A stretch of DNA of 47,107 bases, taken from positions 1 through 47,107 of the forward strand of contig JAPDRN010000196.1 of the NCBI GenBank assembly GCA_030247855.1, in the 5' to 3' direction. This DNA comes from Knufia peltigerae (taxonomy: Eukaryota; Ascomycota; Eurotiomycetes; Chaetothyriales; Trichomeriaceae). The translations under genes were made by a program, and so were the position numbers. Each line of letters opens with the position of its first letter. Positions within the stretch are counted from its first letter, which is position 1. Below the pieces are notes generated by a model. That model searched no databases, was not told where the DNA came from, and saw nothing but the letters and a program-made list of their open reading frames with translations. Of the stretch, positions 11,236 to 22,888 are shown piece by piece.

Positions 11236-14200
11236 ATGCCTGGCACGTCCTTCAAAGTCAAAGCTCTTTACGAGTATAAGTCGGAGGAGCCAGATGACCT
11301 GAGTTTTCGCGATGGTCAAATAATCACCGTTACTGATGAAGAGGATGCCGATTGGTATACTGGCGAGTACGTCGATGAGTCGGGAGAGAAGCGGGAAGGC
11401 ATTTTCCCAAGAAACTTTGTCGAGAAATTCGAACCGGCGATTCCTACACGGCCCGTGAGGGCTCCTAAACGACCACCTGTCCAGGAGGCTCCTGTTGAAC
11501 ATGCGCCGGTGCCTCCTTCAGCGCAGGCACCTCCTCCTGCCGAACCTCTCCAGTCACCTTCTCTAGAAGAGATGCCTCCCTCTAAAGGAGCTCCGGGTTT
11601 TGGGTCACCTCCCAGGGAAGAATCCCTTGAGACTGCGCCTGCGCCTGCGCCGAAACCCGCAGCTCCTAGTCCGACAGTCACCGCGAAATCTCCAGCGCCC
11701 CCGTCGACCTCGAAGCCACCTCCCCCCGTGGCTGATAAACCATCCTCAAGCTCCTTCAAAGATAGGATCGCAGCTTTTAATAAGCCTGCTGCAGCTCCTA
11801 TTACGCCTTTTAAACCCGGTGGCAGCACAAGCACCGGCTTCATCAAAAAGCCCTTCGTTGCACCTCCCCCCAGCAGAAATGCTTACGTTCCACCTCCTCG
11901 CGAGCAACCAGTGCAAAGATCATATCGGCGAGAAGAAGATACAAACTCACTGGAAGCTGAAGCAAAGGAAGTGGCAGATCCCAACCCTATCTCACAGCCA
12001 GAGCCCTCGGCGGAGGATCAGCCGAAACCACAGAGTTTAAAAGATAGAATAGCCCTGCTCCAGAAGCAGCAGATGGAGCAAGCTGCGCGAAATGCTGAAA
12101 AGAAGGATAAACCGAAGAAACCACCTAAGAAACGAGTTGAGCCTTTGGAAGCTGTGGATGATTCTGCGCCTTCAGAGCCTCCAACGCAGCAGCCCAGCGC
12201 TGAAGATACCTTTCGTCGTCCATCTGTTGAATTTCTCGAGGATGAGAGTGACGTGGCACCTCTGTCGCGGCGTGCAACTGGTGTAGCAGGCGTCACGCCG
12301 CAACCTCAGCCGGTACGCGAACTTGTTAGCGACACAAATGATGCCGATGATTCAGGTGCCGGCGACGACGAAGACGTCCAGGAGACATCTACAGAGGAAG
12401 AACGGCCGAAATCGAAGGGTGTCGACACGCGAGCACCGGAAGCGAATAAACAAAAACCAGACCCGGCCGACCAGGACAAGGAAGGTGATGAGGAAGATGA
12501 AGAGGAAGATGAGGAAGAAGAAGAAGAAGATCCCGAGGTGCGCCGAAGAAGAGAGCTTCGAGAACGTATGGCAAAGATGAGTGGTGGAATGGGCATGATG
12601 GGCATGTTTGGTCCGCCAGGAGGCATGGGTGCTCCTGGAGCGAGGAAGTCCAAGTCAACTGAAACAAGACAGACTTCGGATCCTCAGCCTCAAGACATGC
12701 CTGAAGAAAGACCAGCACCTGTTCGAATAATGGCGCTCCCTGGAATGTCTAACGTGGCGTCAAAACAACAAGAAGAGCCAGCTGAGGACAGTGACGATGA
12801 GACAGCTCAAGCTACCCCCCAGGAACCACACATTCATGAGGAACCTGACGACTACATTTCACGTCCAATTGAGAGGCGTTCGACTGATCGACCTGCTCCG
12901 CCGACACCTCAAGGTATAACTCTCCAGCGCTATCGTGTATATATTGCTAACCACGCACAGCTCCTTCTGCTGCACCTCCAAGGGAGACCAGAGCAGTCCC
13001 GCCACCTCCCCCCGCTTCGTCGAGGCCAACCCCACCCAGTGTCCAATCGCCAACATGTGAGTCTGTACTTTTCTCTATCGATACAACTCTAATTCCTGCA
13101 GCGCGGCCGCCGCCCCCTCTGCCCCCAACAGCACCCTCAGCGGCTGAGGCCCCAGTCAACGACGAAGAAGACGAGGCTGAGCTCTCTGGTGAAGAAGATA
13201 TCCCAGGTCAGCTTTCGACTGCCGATGGTTCCGCTGGTCCTTCTAGTGTACCACCACCTCCTCCTATACGAGTTCCCGAGCCATCAAGGGTAAACACGAA
13301 TGAGTTCACTACCTCACCAGCGGCAGACAAACGCTCGAGCCGACCTCCCCCACCTGTTCCTGTCAGTCCAACAGTTACGTCTCCTCAAACGAGAGCTCCG
13401 CCACCACCTCCTCCGGGCCTTCCACCCAGTCGCCGGTCTACGAGCGACTCTCGCGGTGTCGGCGTATCACAAGGTCCTGGGGCTGATGCTAGCGACGAAG
13501 ATGAGGTTACTGAATATGACGGCGACTATGATACAGATATTGCCTCTGGCGCCAAGCACAAGGATGCCCTGAAGTCGCACAATCGAGACTCTAGTCTAGA
13601 CGACGACATGCTCACTGACGACGCAACAAAGTCACTTAAGAGTCCTACAGCGCGGGTTGTGCCTCCAATGCCCCCAGTACCAGCACCGGCGCCCCGGGAT
13701 GTTCCACCACCGCCTCCTTCACATCCAGCACCCAAGTCGAGGGGTTCCATGGACGCACCTCGGGCAGCACCCCCGCCAGTGCCACCTCCAAAAGTAGCCG
13801 ATGACGAGGAGTATGACCCTTATCGATATTCCGGGTCACAACATGGGATGCCTTTGCATCCGACCAAGACCCAATACTCAGCCAAACTTCAATCCCCGAA
13901 GGAAGAACTGGAGGAGGATGATCTCTATGGCGCAGGTTCCCCAACTGGACACATTCCTCCTCCCCCAGCTGAAAGAAGTGCTCCACCCCCGCCACCACCT
14001 GAAAGGCCGGAGTATGCACAGGCACCTACCGGATTTGCTCCGCCCCAACCAACGGCATCGCCGCGGCCTTCTCTGGATGTCAAACGCTCTGGCACAGTAT
14101 CCCGTCGATCAATGGAACAGTCGAGGACAAGTGGGGAACAAAGTTATATCGCTCATGATATCGATCTTGGCCGAGGATCGATGTGGTGGACCCAGGAAAA

Positions 14201-14930
14201 CGTGCCTCCACCCTCACTGCAAGGCCGACAAGACATCTTGTTGGAAATGGAAACATCGTCATCTACTAAGCGGGGTGGCCGAACCACTGTCACGAGGGAC
14301 ATCTACGTCCTGTACATGGACTATTCGCAGACAACCATCAACGCCGGCTTCGACTCAGGGGATCCATCTCACGTCACGCTAGAGCAGACTCATCAACGGC
14401 CACCGCCGGCACCTCGGCGAGACCAACTTGAAAATGCATCAGCACAGTATGGTAGTCAGATCGCGAAAGCCGCTTCTAGCGTACTTGGTTTATCCCTTGC
14501 CGACGGTTCTGCTCAGGGGCTCATCCTTGAGCTGCTCAAACCACACACGACAGCACTGCGGCCTGTGGGGACGAGGGCATATGGCGCTCTCGTCTATGCA
14601 AACCTCGGCAACGCCTCGACACAACAATATGACGAAATACGACCCGGCGACATTGTCACCTTCCGCAACGCCAAATTTGCAGGGCACACCGGTACCATGC
14701 ACACCAAGTATAGTATCGATGTAGGGAAGCCGGAACATGTGGCGATAGTCGCTGAATGGGACGGTACGAAGAAGAAGATTCGGGCATTGGAACAAGGACG
14801 AGATCTGGAAAAGGGCAAGAAACCGAAGTTGAGAGAGCACAGTTTCAAGGTTGGCGACTTGAAGAGCGGAGAAGTGATGGTCTGGAGAGTGATGCCTCGC
14901 ACATGGGTGGGCTGGGACTCTGGGAAATGA
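11236..14930 (+). CDS. bbc1: BBC1/Mti1-type SH3 protein of cortical actin patches
   Basis: BBC1 (Mti1 in fission yeast) regulates type I myosin and WASP-driven Arp2/3 actin assembly at endocytic patches. Exons: 11236-12913, 12961-13056 and 13102-14930, giving 1200 residues; introns are 47 and 45 nt. An N-terminal SH3 domain spans about residues 5-68, with ALYEYKSEEPDDLSF and the closing GIFPRNFVE. A long disordered part follows, rich in Pro and in SLKDRIA-type repeats (SFKDRIAAFNK, SLKDRIALLQK). An acidic Glu/Asp run lies near 415-433, then a RERMAKMSGGMGMMGM block. Many polyproline tracts fill both sides of the small introns. The C-terminal 230 residues form the conserved BBC1/AIM3 cysteine-proteinase-like fold, with YGALVYANLG, EIRPGDIVTFRNA and KSGEVMVWRV. 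The large continuous frames and matching splice phases make the model firm. Confidence 0.92.
12481..12538 (+). repeat. GAA/GAT-rich acidic low-complexity tract
   Basis: A purine tract inside BBC1 exon 1 encodes an almost uninterrupted Glu/Asp run at about residues 415-433. It is a natural place for length variation between strains. Confidence 0.7.
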
Positions 14931-15495
14931 TTTCACAGCCTCGGAGATGTTTGGCTGGCATGTGAGGGACCTTGCAGAGTAGCATGACTGGATTCCACTC
15001 CCCCATGACATGTTCGAACAGCTGCATAATATTGCATATACGAAGTGTTGGTTGACGCTCGTTGGACCGATCTAGGTCCCCGTCAGTCCAGGGTATTAGC
15101 CGGTACCGCAGATAAGGCTAGACTCGGCTTGGTTTAGGGGATGCCGGGGACTGTGTCTCAACCGTCAGCGGCGTCTCTTGGCTATTCAGCCGATCTGGAG
15201 GCCTTTCTCCTTCTGCCCTCGTTCTCCCCCTTCGCCAGCCTCTAAAGCTCTTATATACGCAGTAACCACGACACCTCTCACTTCCATCCATTGAATATCT
15301 CTTTACAGTACCCATCTCCCGTTCCTAGCCTCACGCTCTGTTCTGCAGATATCGACACTTGCTTGCGTCGTGCATCAGAAGCTGCACCGGTAGCTGCAAC
15401 GCCATCTCCCCTTGTCCAAGACATGCTGTCTTAGCTGGCCTCGCCCTAGTCAGAGTACGCTATAAAAATCGGGATCTCCGCTATGCCCCGCTGCT
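14931..15495. other. Intergenic region, BBC1 to Zn2Cys6 regulator
   Basis: 565 bases containing the BBC1 3' end and the promoter of the downstream regulator. A TTATATAC element lies near 15249-15256. No gene was seen. Confidence 0.45.
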
Positions 15496-17090
15496 ATGGC
15501 ACTGACTGGCATTAAGCGGGTGAGAACAGGTGAGGCCGAGAAACTTCTTGGTGCTGGTGATGGCTGTTTCGCTGACTCTCGCCGTGCTATCAGGATGTTG
15601 GACATGCCGTCGGCGTGGTTACCGCTGCGATGAAGGCACTCCATCATGTGCGGAATGTAAACGTCTGGGTATCGAATGCGAAGGGTACAGTATCCGCTTG
15701 ACATGGATGAAAGGGACTTCTCGTATCAAGAATCGTGGGAAAGTGAAAGTTGAAACGCACGCTGCTGTGGTGCCGCGATCGAAGACTCCCAAAGCCAAAG
15801 CACGACTGCAGTCTGAGCCAGACTCTAAACAGCCCTGCGAACGGACGATAGGCCCCACGCTATACGCATCGCCATCGTCTCTTCTATCGTCCAAAGACCA
15901 GTTTCTCCTCAGGCATTATGTCTACACCGTCTCAGGGCTGCTCTCAAGCACACCTGATCGATCGATCAACACCTACTGCCAAGTCATATTGCCCATGGCA
16001 ATGTCGTCTCCTCTTCTTCTGAATACCCTGCTACTGGTGTCAGCGGCGCACCTTGCATGTCGCTATGAGCAATTCGCTCTCGATATCCCACGTTATCGCA
16101 ACCGCGTTCTGCCTACATTAATTTCCTTCGTCGAGAAGTGGAAAGGCTTCGATATAGTCCTTCTAGCAACCATCATCATGATGAGTATACATGAGGTAAT
16201 GACAACCTGCTGTGCTACTTCTATACTGTCTAACATTTGATTCGATCTAGGTTTTTGAAGCAAATCATGCGAACTGGGTCAAGCACTTGAAAGCCGTTGC
16301 CCAAATCATCACGACCTATGTGCCTGATTGTAAGAACTGTGACCAAGAGACTCGAATGTTGCTCGATATGTAAGTGTGCCTCGTGGGCAGCCGACCTGCT
16401 CCCGGACTAACCAGTTCATTTGACAGTTTTGCCTACCACAGCGTCATTGCCTTTGTAGGTACGAATGAAGGCTTCCTGGTGATGGAGTACTATGGCCAAG
16501 CTACTTGGTCGGCGCTTCGAGGGAAAAACGCCTTCCTCGCGTCGGCGGACCAGGTGATAACCTACGTTGCCAGGCTCGGGAGCCTTTCCCTGGAAATTTC
16601 TTCAAATCTAGATCCAAAAATCCTTACTCCCTCTCAACTACGAAGAGTTCTGGACCTCAAAGCATTCCTAGAAAATTGGAAGCCCCCTACAGGAGGTCAT
16701 GGTGATGCATGTAACACTGTCCAAGCAATGCGTTACGCTGGCCTCCTGTACTGCCACAAAATTATCGCCAATTCATTCATTGTATGCGGCCGGGAGGAAA
16801 TTTTGAGCCATTGCCAGGCCATAGTTCAACATCTTGGATACATCTCTCTCGACAGCCCATCCGCAGCAAGCCATATGTGGCCACTGTACATGTCCGGTTC
16901 CTTTCTCAACAACCGAACCGGCATAGCGGATCAAGAATCGCAAGACTTTATCGTCGAGCGACTGGACGCTTTAAAGTTGCGGCGTGGTGTGAAGACGATA
17001 GACTTGATCCGAGATCGGCTCAAGTTGATATGGAACTCTGACGGCGATGCACTCGCAGCTCTTCCAGATGCTCCTTTGATTTTGATCTAA
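15496..17090 (+). CDS. Zn2Cys6 fungal-specific transcription factor
   Basis: A predicted nuclear DNA-binding regulator. Exons: 15496-15529, 15594-16195, 16251-16369 and 16427-17090, giving 472 residues; introns are 64, 55 and 57 nt. The first exon, only 34 nt, encodes MALTGIKRVRT and supplies the lead-in to the zinc cluster; without it the frame starts with an unlikely hydrophobic stretch. The binuclear cluster has cysteines at 13, 16, 23, 30, 33 and 40 (GCWTCRRRGYRC, SCAECKRLGIEC). After a basic linker (about 45-100) comes an all-helical region resembling the Fungal_trans_2 domain, with LLLNTLLLVSAAHLA and MRYAGLLYCHKII. The length is typical of that subclass. It stands next to a second regulator and a sugar-use gene pair; the target is not known. 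Confidence 0.87.
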
Positions 17091-17751
17091 TATATCGGAC
17101 GATGGGCTGCCATGTTGATGGCCGACTTTTTCCTGCAAGCGCAGATGTGACGATATGTCCCCGGCATGCCAGGTTGACGTGATTTCAGGCTGGAGTTGAG
17201 GGCAAGTGATGAGTGAATGATGTCTCTATCTATTGGGTTCGCCATGTGCGAATCTTCGGGAATGATGTTGATTAAGTCTCCCTTAGCTGTATGGAGTTCA
17301 CGGTGGATTTTGTGTTCTACCTTTCTGGTAGACACTCTAGGTATTGTGATACCCAACGGAGATGCTTTTGTCGAGATTACCTGTGTCAAATTCGCCATGG
17401 CCCATTTACTTCCATTAGGACTGTTTGTGAGGTTGATTGTTTTTCTTTCTTTACCTTGGGTATTTAGGTAGATATCCAGATATGCTTAGGCGGGGAAAAC
17501 GCCCCAAGCACCGCTATAGGAGGTCAGTTTAGGTGCTTAATAATAATCATTCTCCGGTGGCCACTGATGCCCATTGTTCACCTGATGTTACAGTCTCAGT
17601 ACTTCTCTTCCCACATTACGTGAAAGGCCTTCTCTCAGCGCCATATACTTAGCAATGAGTCGCTGGCACCTCATGTGCTTGCAGGTTGAAAGCACCAAAG
17701 AGAAACTGGCTGATCGACGCTGAATTGCTCACTCCCTCTACTCTTCAGCTG
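17091..17751. promoter_or_regulatory. Region upstream of the dual-finger regulator
   Basis: 661 bases between two regulator genes on the same strand. It contains GGCGGGGAAAACGCCCC at 17489-17505, which includes a SYGGGG-type CreA consensus (GCGGGG) and a 12-mer repeated upstream of the permease. An unspliced upstream ATG at 17655 runs out of frame and stops quickly. Confidence 0.45.
17492..17503 (+). promoter_or_regulatory. Shared motif GGGGAAAACGCC, copy 1
   Basis: This 12-mer lies about 250 bases upstream of the dual-finger regulator and is identical to bases 24431-24442 upstream of the permease. With the preceding GC it also forms a CreA-like GCGGGG. Its function is inferred only from position. 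Confidence 0.35.
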
Positions 17752-20490
17752 ATGGGTGGCTTCCAGTGTTCAACTTGTCCCAAGGTCTTTAGCCGACAGG
17801 AACATCTGAAGCGCCATGAACAAAGCCACAAAGAACCTCAATTTCGGTGCTCTCAGTGCTCCAAAGCTTTCCACCGAAAGGACAATCTCAACAAGCACGA
17901 GTACACACATCGAGTTACCGAACCCTCGCTCCTACGACGAGGAGCCAGAGCTTGTTCATCGTGCGCTGCTGTGAAATCCCGCTGCTCCGGAGGAACACCA
18001 AGTTGTACAAGATGTGCATCGAAGGGAGTCATCTGTCAATATCCCGTGGGTAAGAACAACTCAGGCACGACACATGTAATAACAGATAGCAATCCCGGGC
18101 AAGGCTCTGCTCACGATGTGCCCTTTGCATCAGGGCTTGCCGAATCTGAAATTGATCCAACATCAGATCGCGACTTGGTCTATCAGAGTGAGGTGCCAAC
18201 AGCACAGCAGATCTCGGCCAACACCACCATCGGCTTTACAGGACTCCAATCCACGCCTTCAGATTTGCAAATCACGCAACAAGAGTCGACATACTATCCG
18301 CAGAGCGACCTTGATCAAACTGCAACCCTGTCGACGTTCGACTGGAATGCCAACATTACATCCACCATTAACTGGCTTCAGCCGGACAGCTTCAATCTCG
18401 ATGATGCAGACCTTGGAACACTCTTTCCCATCTTCCCCGAGAACTATTATTTCTCACCCAGCGTTGACTTTGTCAGTCCGACTCAACATACACAAGTCGA
18501 TGTCTCCGGGACCGTACTCGATTCGAGCGTCAGTGTTTACCAGGAGACACCCCAGCCGTCAACAGTGATTCTTGATGCGCAGCGAATTCCCACCCCAGAG
18601 TCTGTGCCTCCTCCCACAGGCTGTGGCGAATACTACGTCGATGGAGATGCTGGCCGATTGCCAAAGTCGAAACGACGTAGAGTTGTAGCAAAACCCAGGA
18701 TCCTGACCGATCTCGACGACTCATCCTTCTCACTGTCATACACTCCACCGATGATTACGGGCACTCCGCCCAGACGGGGTCTGTCTGAGGACGCGTATAC
18801 CAACCTAGACTTTCTCTACCGTCAACTTTGTCTGGACACGACCATTTTTAAAAAGTATGCACCATCCGCATTCCCTCCCAGAAGCGCTTTGGCCAATCTT
18901 CTCTCCTTGTACTTTGTGCACTTTGACCGAACAATGCCATCTATCCATCCGGCGAGCTTCAAACCAGAGAAAGAACACTGCGCTTTGCTGTTGGCCATGA
19001 TGGCCTTGGGTAGCTGCTATGCAGATTTTGACCCGTCAGGACAATTTGCTTTATCCATGCACGAGTTTGTGAGGAGATTCCTCGTTTTCATACAGGAGCA
19101 AAGGCAATGGTACCCGGATGACCCCGCGACTCTAGCCCAAGTCCACGTGTTGCACGCAATTGGTGCAAGGTACACCTTGTACGAACCTCTACAGACCTCG
19201 TCATCACTTTCACTGCATGCAGCAACTGAATTCTGCCGTACTTCGTGGCGTACACAGGAGCGCACCAAAGCTCTGACATCGTGTGGTTGGTATACGTGGA
19301 TTGCGAACGAAAAAGCAACACGTCTCGGCTATTGCATATGGCTCTTGGATGCCATGTGGGCATCTCAGTTCCAACAGTCGCCACACCTTCGTCTCGATGA
19401 TGCCACCCATCTCCAACTGCCTTGCCCAGATCGTCTCTGGGCTGCCGCAGACGCGTCTGAATTCGATCAGCTGAGGACAACTTCTGGGCTGTCAGATCCT
19501 CCGACACTCGGCGAAGCACTTCAGAGTCTGTACATTGATAAGCAGCTACTCCCGAACCTGGGCGAGCTCAGCCGCGTTATCCTCATCCACGGCATCATCC
19601 ACCGGACGTGGGAAGTCAAGACGACCGTGACGCAGAGCTTTTCGCGGTTCGAACCCTCCGCGCTGAAACAGACGAGTAACGAAGTGAACCACGCGGAGCC
19701 TGTCTGGCCTCCTGCGGTGCCCCTGTTCAACAAGTGGAGAAACTCGGCGTGTGACTGTCTGGACATCTTGCATTGGAGCGCCAACGCCGCAATAGGGGCG
19801 GCCAGTGGCATGGAGCACCCGACCGTGCTACACTTGCACCTGGCCCGGATCGTCCTGTTGGCGCCTCTGGAGGACATCTTGTTGTTTTCCCACTACCTCA
19901 TCCGATCGAGCAGAGAGTCGAACCGCGTCTTTCCCCACGTGTCGGCGGCCGAGGCGGAGGCGCACAGGCGGCGCATCCAACGGTGGGCGGTCCAGGATCA
20001 ATACAAGGCGAGACTGGCCGCCATCCACGCCGGCGCGGTCTTATGGCACGTCCGACTCTACTCGATCGACGCCTTTTACGAGCCGACGGCCGTGGCTCTG
20101 GCGGCGTTGATGTTTTGGGCCCTGAGTGCCTTCTCCATCAACAAAACAAGGACGAGACCGAACAGCCGTGGCGGCGCGCGAGGGAGGTCCGACCCGAGTG
20201 ACGGGGGCTGTTCGCCGTCTCCAGACGTCTGCGACATCATCCTCATCGATCGCCCCACGGATGATGAGCTCGTGCAGCAATTTGTCAGGCAGGGGGATTC
20301 GATGCGGGCCAACATGACCGGCGTCGGGGACGTCTTTGGCCCCCGGGGACCGAGGAAAGTTTTGGCCGAGGGGCAGAAACTGATCTTGAGTCTGGGCGGC
20401 TGGAGAGGCATTTCGAACTATTGGGTGAAGGTGCTGAACAGGTTGGAAAAGGTCACCGCGATGGCTGGTGTCGATACCGAGTCTGTTTGA
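17752..20490 (+). CDS. Transcription factor with two C2H2 fingers and a Zn2Cys6 cluster
   Basis: A predicted nuclear regulator of 912 residues in one continuous frame. The ATG at 17752 is the first in frame and lies just before the first finger; a CAG acceptor-like site at 17682-17684 leaves room for an unseen upstream exon. Two tandem C2H2 fingers occupy residues 6-26 (CSTCPKVFSRQEHLKRHEQSH) in outline C6, C9, H22, H26, and 33-53 (C33, C36, H49, H53). A Zn2Cys6 cluster follows directly with cysteines 68, 71, 78, 85, 88 and 95. The middle is an acidic, Ser/Thr-rich linker. A Fungal_trans-type regulatory domain begins near residue 375 (LSLYFVHFDRTMPSIHPASF, LLLAMMALGSCYAD). The final third is distinctly GC-richer than the first part. 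It lies beside the GH127 gene, convergent with it. Confidence 0.88.
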   Translation: MGGFQCSTCPKVFSRQEHLKRHEQSHKEPQFRCSQCSKAFHRKDNLNKHEYTHRVTEPSLLRRGARACSSCAAVKSRCSGGTPSCTRCASKGVICQYPVGKNNSGTTHVITDSNPGQGSAHDVPFASGLAESEIDPTSDRDLVYQSEVPTAQQISANTTIGFTGLQSTPSDLQITQQESTYYPQSDLDQTATLSTFDWNANITSTINWLQPDSFNLDDADLGTLFPIFPENYYFSPSVDFVSPTQHTQVDVSGTVLDSSVSVYQETPQPSTVILDAQRIPTPESVPPPTGCGEYYVDGDAGRLPKSKRRRVVAKPRILTDLDDSSFSLSYTPPMITGTPPRRGLSEDAYTNLDFLYRQLCLDTTIFKKYAPSAFPPRSALANLLSLYFVHFDRTMPSIHPASFKPEKEHCALLLAMMALGSCYADFDPSGQFALSMHEFVRRFLVFIQEQRQWYPDDPATLAQVHVLHAIGARYTLYEPLQTSSSLSLHAATEFCRTSWRTQERTKALTSCGWYTWIANEKATRLGYCIWLLDAMWASQFQQSPHLRLDDATHLQLPCPDRLWAAADASEFDQLRTTSGLSDPPTLGEALQSLYIDKQLLPNLGELSRVILIHGIIHRTWEVKTTVTQSFSRFEPSALKQTSNEVNHAEPVWPPAVPLFNKWRNSACDCLDILHWSANAAIGAASGMEHPTVLHLHLARIVLLAPLEDILLFSHYLIRSSRESNRVFPHVSAAEAEAHRRRIQRWAVQDQYKARLAAIHAGAVLWHVRLYSIDAFYEPTAVALAALMFWALSAFSINKTRTRPNSRGGARGRSDPSDGGCSPSPDVCDIILIDRPTDDELVQQFVRQGDSMRANMTGVGDVFGPRGPRKVLAEGQKLILSLGGWRGISNYWVKVLNRLEKVTAMAGVDTESV

Positions 20491-20695
20491 GGCGTCTACT
20501 ACATCTTGACGTCCGTAAACTGAAAAGGGGTTTTATGGACACGTATTCCTTTTTCCCCAACCCGAGTACTCATACAAGCATCGTGACTCTCACTTTGTTT
20601 CCTATTCTATAATCATGGCCCTTCTCATCCCTGTTCTATACTGCAAGTAGGTATCACGACTTTCACTGTTCATGCCTATTTAGTGCTGGGTTGGT
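20491..20695. other. Convergent intergenic region, regulator / GH127
   Basis: 205 bases between two 3' ends, T-rich and without a gene. Confidence 0.5.
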
Positions 20696-22888
20696 CTACT
20701 TGTGCCACCTCCTCAATCCAACTCTTGCTTGTCCTTTACCTCCCCTGTTCGCCCTGAAATAGTAAGGTACAAAGTTTAGATTTGTATCAATGACCATCGA
20801 CCCTGTAGAACCTTTGTGCAATTCTTCCGCCTCAATTTCGGGACCAGCATGAAGTTCGGACAAGTTGAGAACGCTAGCACCACCTTTTGGGATCGTAAGA
20901 GCCACGAAAGTATCACCGGTAGTGTCGTCTGTTACGTGGTGTTGATGTATCGAACATTTGGGATCTATCTGCAGGCTCTTGAAATGATCTGTGGCCCAAG
21001 GGTTGTCAACGTCCTCGACGACGTAGATGACGGGTCCACGAGCGACGGCGATGGTGTCTTGGTTGGTGTATGGGTGTGGTGAGATCAAACGAGGAGATAT
21101 GTCAATGTCGAGTGTGAATTTGGGGCTCGAAGACACCCAATGTGAAGGGAGGACAAGATAACCCTTTTGTAGGGTTGTATTGTCCGGAGGAAGAGGAGGT
21201 GTGATCTGGCGACAATTGTCATTGGAGTCAGTTTTCGGTACGAGCAGGAGCACGAGCATGGTGGATCAAAGTGTCTTACCTTCCATGATTTGGCCCATGA
21301 TGGTATCCTCAATGCAATGCTGACTTGTGCATTAGTACCAACACCCTCAATCTCAAACTCGACACGCCCTTCCCAAGGCCAATTACTCCTTTGTGTCAAT
21401 CCCGCCCTTTTCTGGTCTTGGTGTCCTCCACCGACCTCAAACTCGTGCCGACTAGGAACGTACAAGTGAACATTCACCTGCGTCACATCGTCGTTGCCGC
21501 CGCGCATGTCACTGTACACGTACCCTCCAATTTGACCAAACAGTCGAAGCACGTTCGGAGGACAACAAGCACAGGTGAACCACTCTTCGCGTTTCGAAAG
21601 GTCGGCGTCACTCGAGGCCAATTGATTGACGTAGGTGAATTTCGTCCCGTCGTGGGACATGGAGGTCATCATGGCATTGTACAGACACAACTCCATGACA
21701 TCCCCGAACCGTCGGTCCAGGTCGTACTGCAGGATTCGCTCGGCGAGCATCATGACTCCAATGGCCGCGCACGTCTCGGCGTAGCAACCCCCTTCGTCCG
21801 TACTCTGAGGCAAGAAATATTCCAAGCCAAACCCTTCCCATTGTTTGATGGCCCCGATGCCACCGGTCAAGTACATCTTTCGGTCCACCATGTTATCCCA
21901 CAGTCGATAAATGGCGTCTTTGAGTCTTTGGGCATGGTCATCGTCCGAGGGTCTTCCTCCTTGTATCTTGCTCATTCCAACGAGATCAGACGCCGCAGTG
22001 AGTAGGTACATGGCTCGGACAGAGTGTCCTTGTATCGTTTCTTGCTCTACGATGGGTTTGTGAGCCTGGTAATACCACAAAGCGTTGTCGTTGCCTCCCC
22101 AGTACGACATTCTCGCGTGCGCAGGGTCACCTCGTTTCTCGGCTTCAACCACATAATAGTGTCGCCCGTCAACGCCAGTGGGGTTCCCTCTCTCGGTCAG
22201 AAAATATCTCGCGAGTTCCAGATGTTTGGGGTTCTGTGTTCGTCGGTACAGCCGGAGGAGGGCCAGTTCAATCTCAGGGTGTCCTGGATATCCATGGGTT
22301 TGATCCTTACCGGGCCCAAAGGTTTGACATAAAAGGTCGACGTACTTTATCAGAGGGTCCAAAAGGTCGTTGTTCTTGTACAAGGCGTTGTGAGCCAGTG
22401 CGGCCTCGATGAGGTGTCCGGCGTTGTATAGTTCGTGAAAATCCCGTAAATTGGTGAACCGTTTCCCGGGCTCGACGACCGTGTAGTGGATGTTGAGGTA
22501 GCCGTCTGGCTGTTGCGCCGACCTAATCATCTTTACGAGATCATTGATGGCCGAATGGATCTTTGTGTCGGGCTGATTGTGGAGGAAATAGCATGCTCCT
22601 TCGATCCATTTGCCAATGTCAGAGTCCCTGCATCCCTATTCAGTTGAAGATTGTCTTCCACATATCTGGGTCAACTCACCAGAATAAATGTTTCGGGATA
22701 GGCCATGTCTCAGGCTCGTCCGAATATGACGGGTGCCATTGCAGTTTAAAGGCATCATATCTGCCTGTCTTTTTGAGTACTTCGAGCTGATATAGTAGAG
22801 TATTTGAAGAGACAACCTCGCGTCTTCTGGCAATCAAGGACCCAGGAAGTAGGGACGTCTGGGTGAATGATTCTTGAGGATACGACAT
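20696..22888 (-). CDS. GH127-type beta-L-arabinofuranosidase (DUF1680 family)
   Basis: A glycoside hydrolase predicted to release L-arabinofuranose from beta-linked arabinooligosaccharides. Exons: 22680-22888, 21280-22627 and 20696-21205, giving 688 residues; introns of 52 and 74 nt join in frame (HLFW/DSDIG and SWAKSWK/ITPP). The (alpha/alpha)6 barrel shows HELYNAGHLIEAA, GYPGHPEIELALLRLY and QGHSVRAMYL. The catalytic zinc-thiolate site is present: Glu354 and Cys356 in YAETCA, and Cys424/Cys425 in CACCPPN. Glu334 in WEGFG matches the acid/base position. These correspond to Glu338, Cys340, Cys417, Cys418 and Glu322 of bacterial HypBA1. No signal peptide is visible at MSYPQESFTQ, so it should act inside the cell. 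It is divergent from an MFS sugar permease. Substrate within GH127 (or GH146) is not certain. Confidence 0.92.

Noticed and set aside
11316..14902. Long minus-strand and frame-shifted frames across BBC1
   Set aside because: They mirror the Pro- and Glu-rich repeats of BBC1 in other frames and have no independent motifs.
19521..20411. Several long frames on both strands over the regulator C-terminus
   Set aside because: They are side effects of high GC, which removes stop codons; the in-frame regulator reading is the only one with family blocks.
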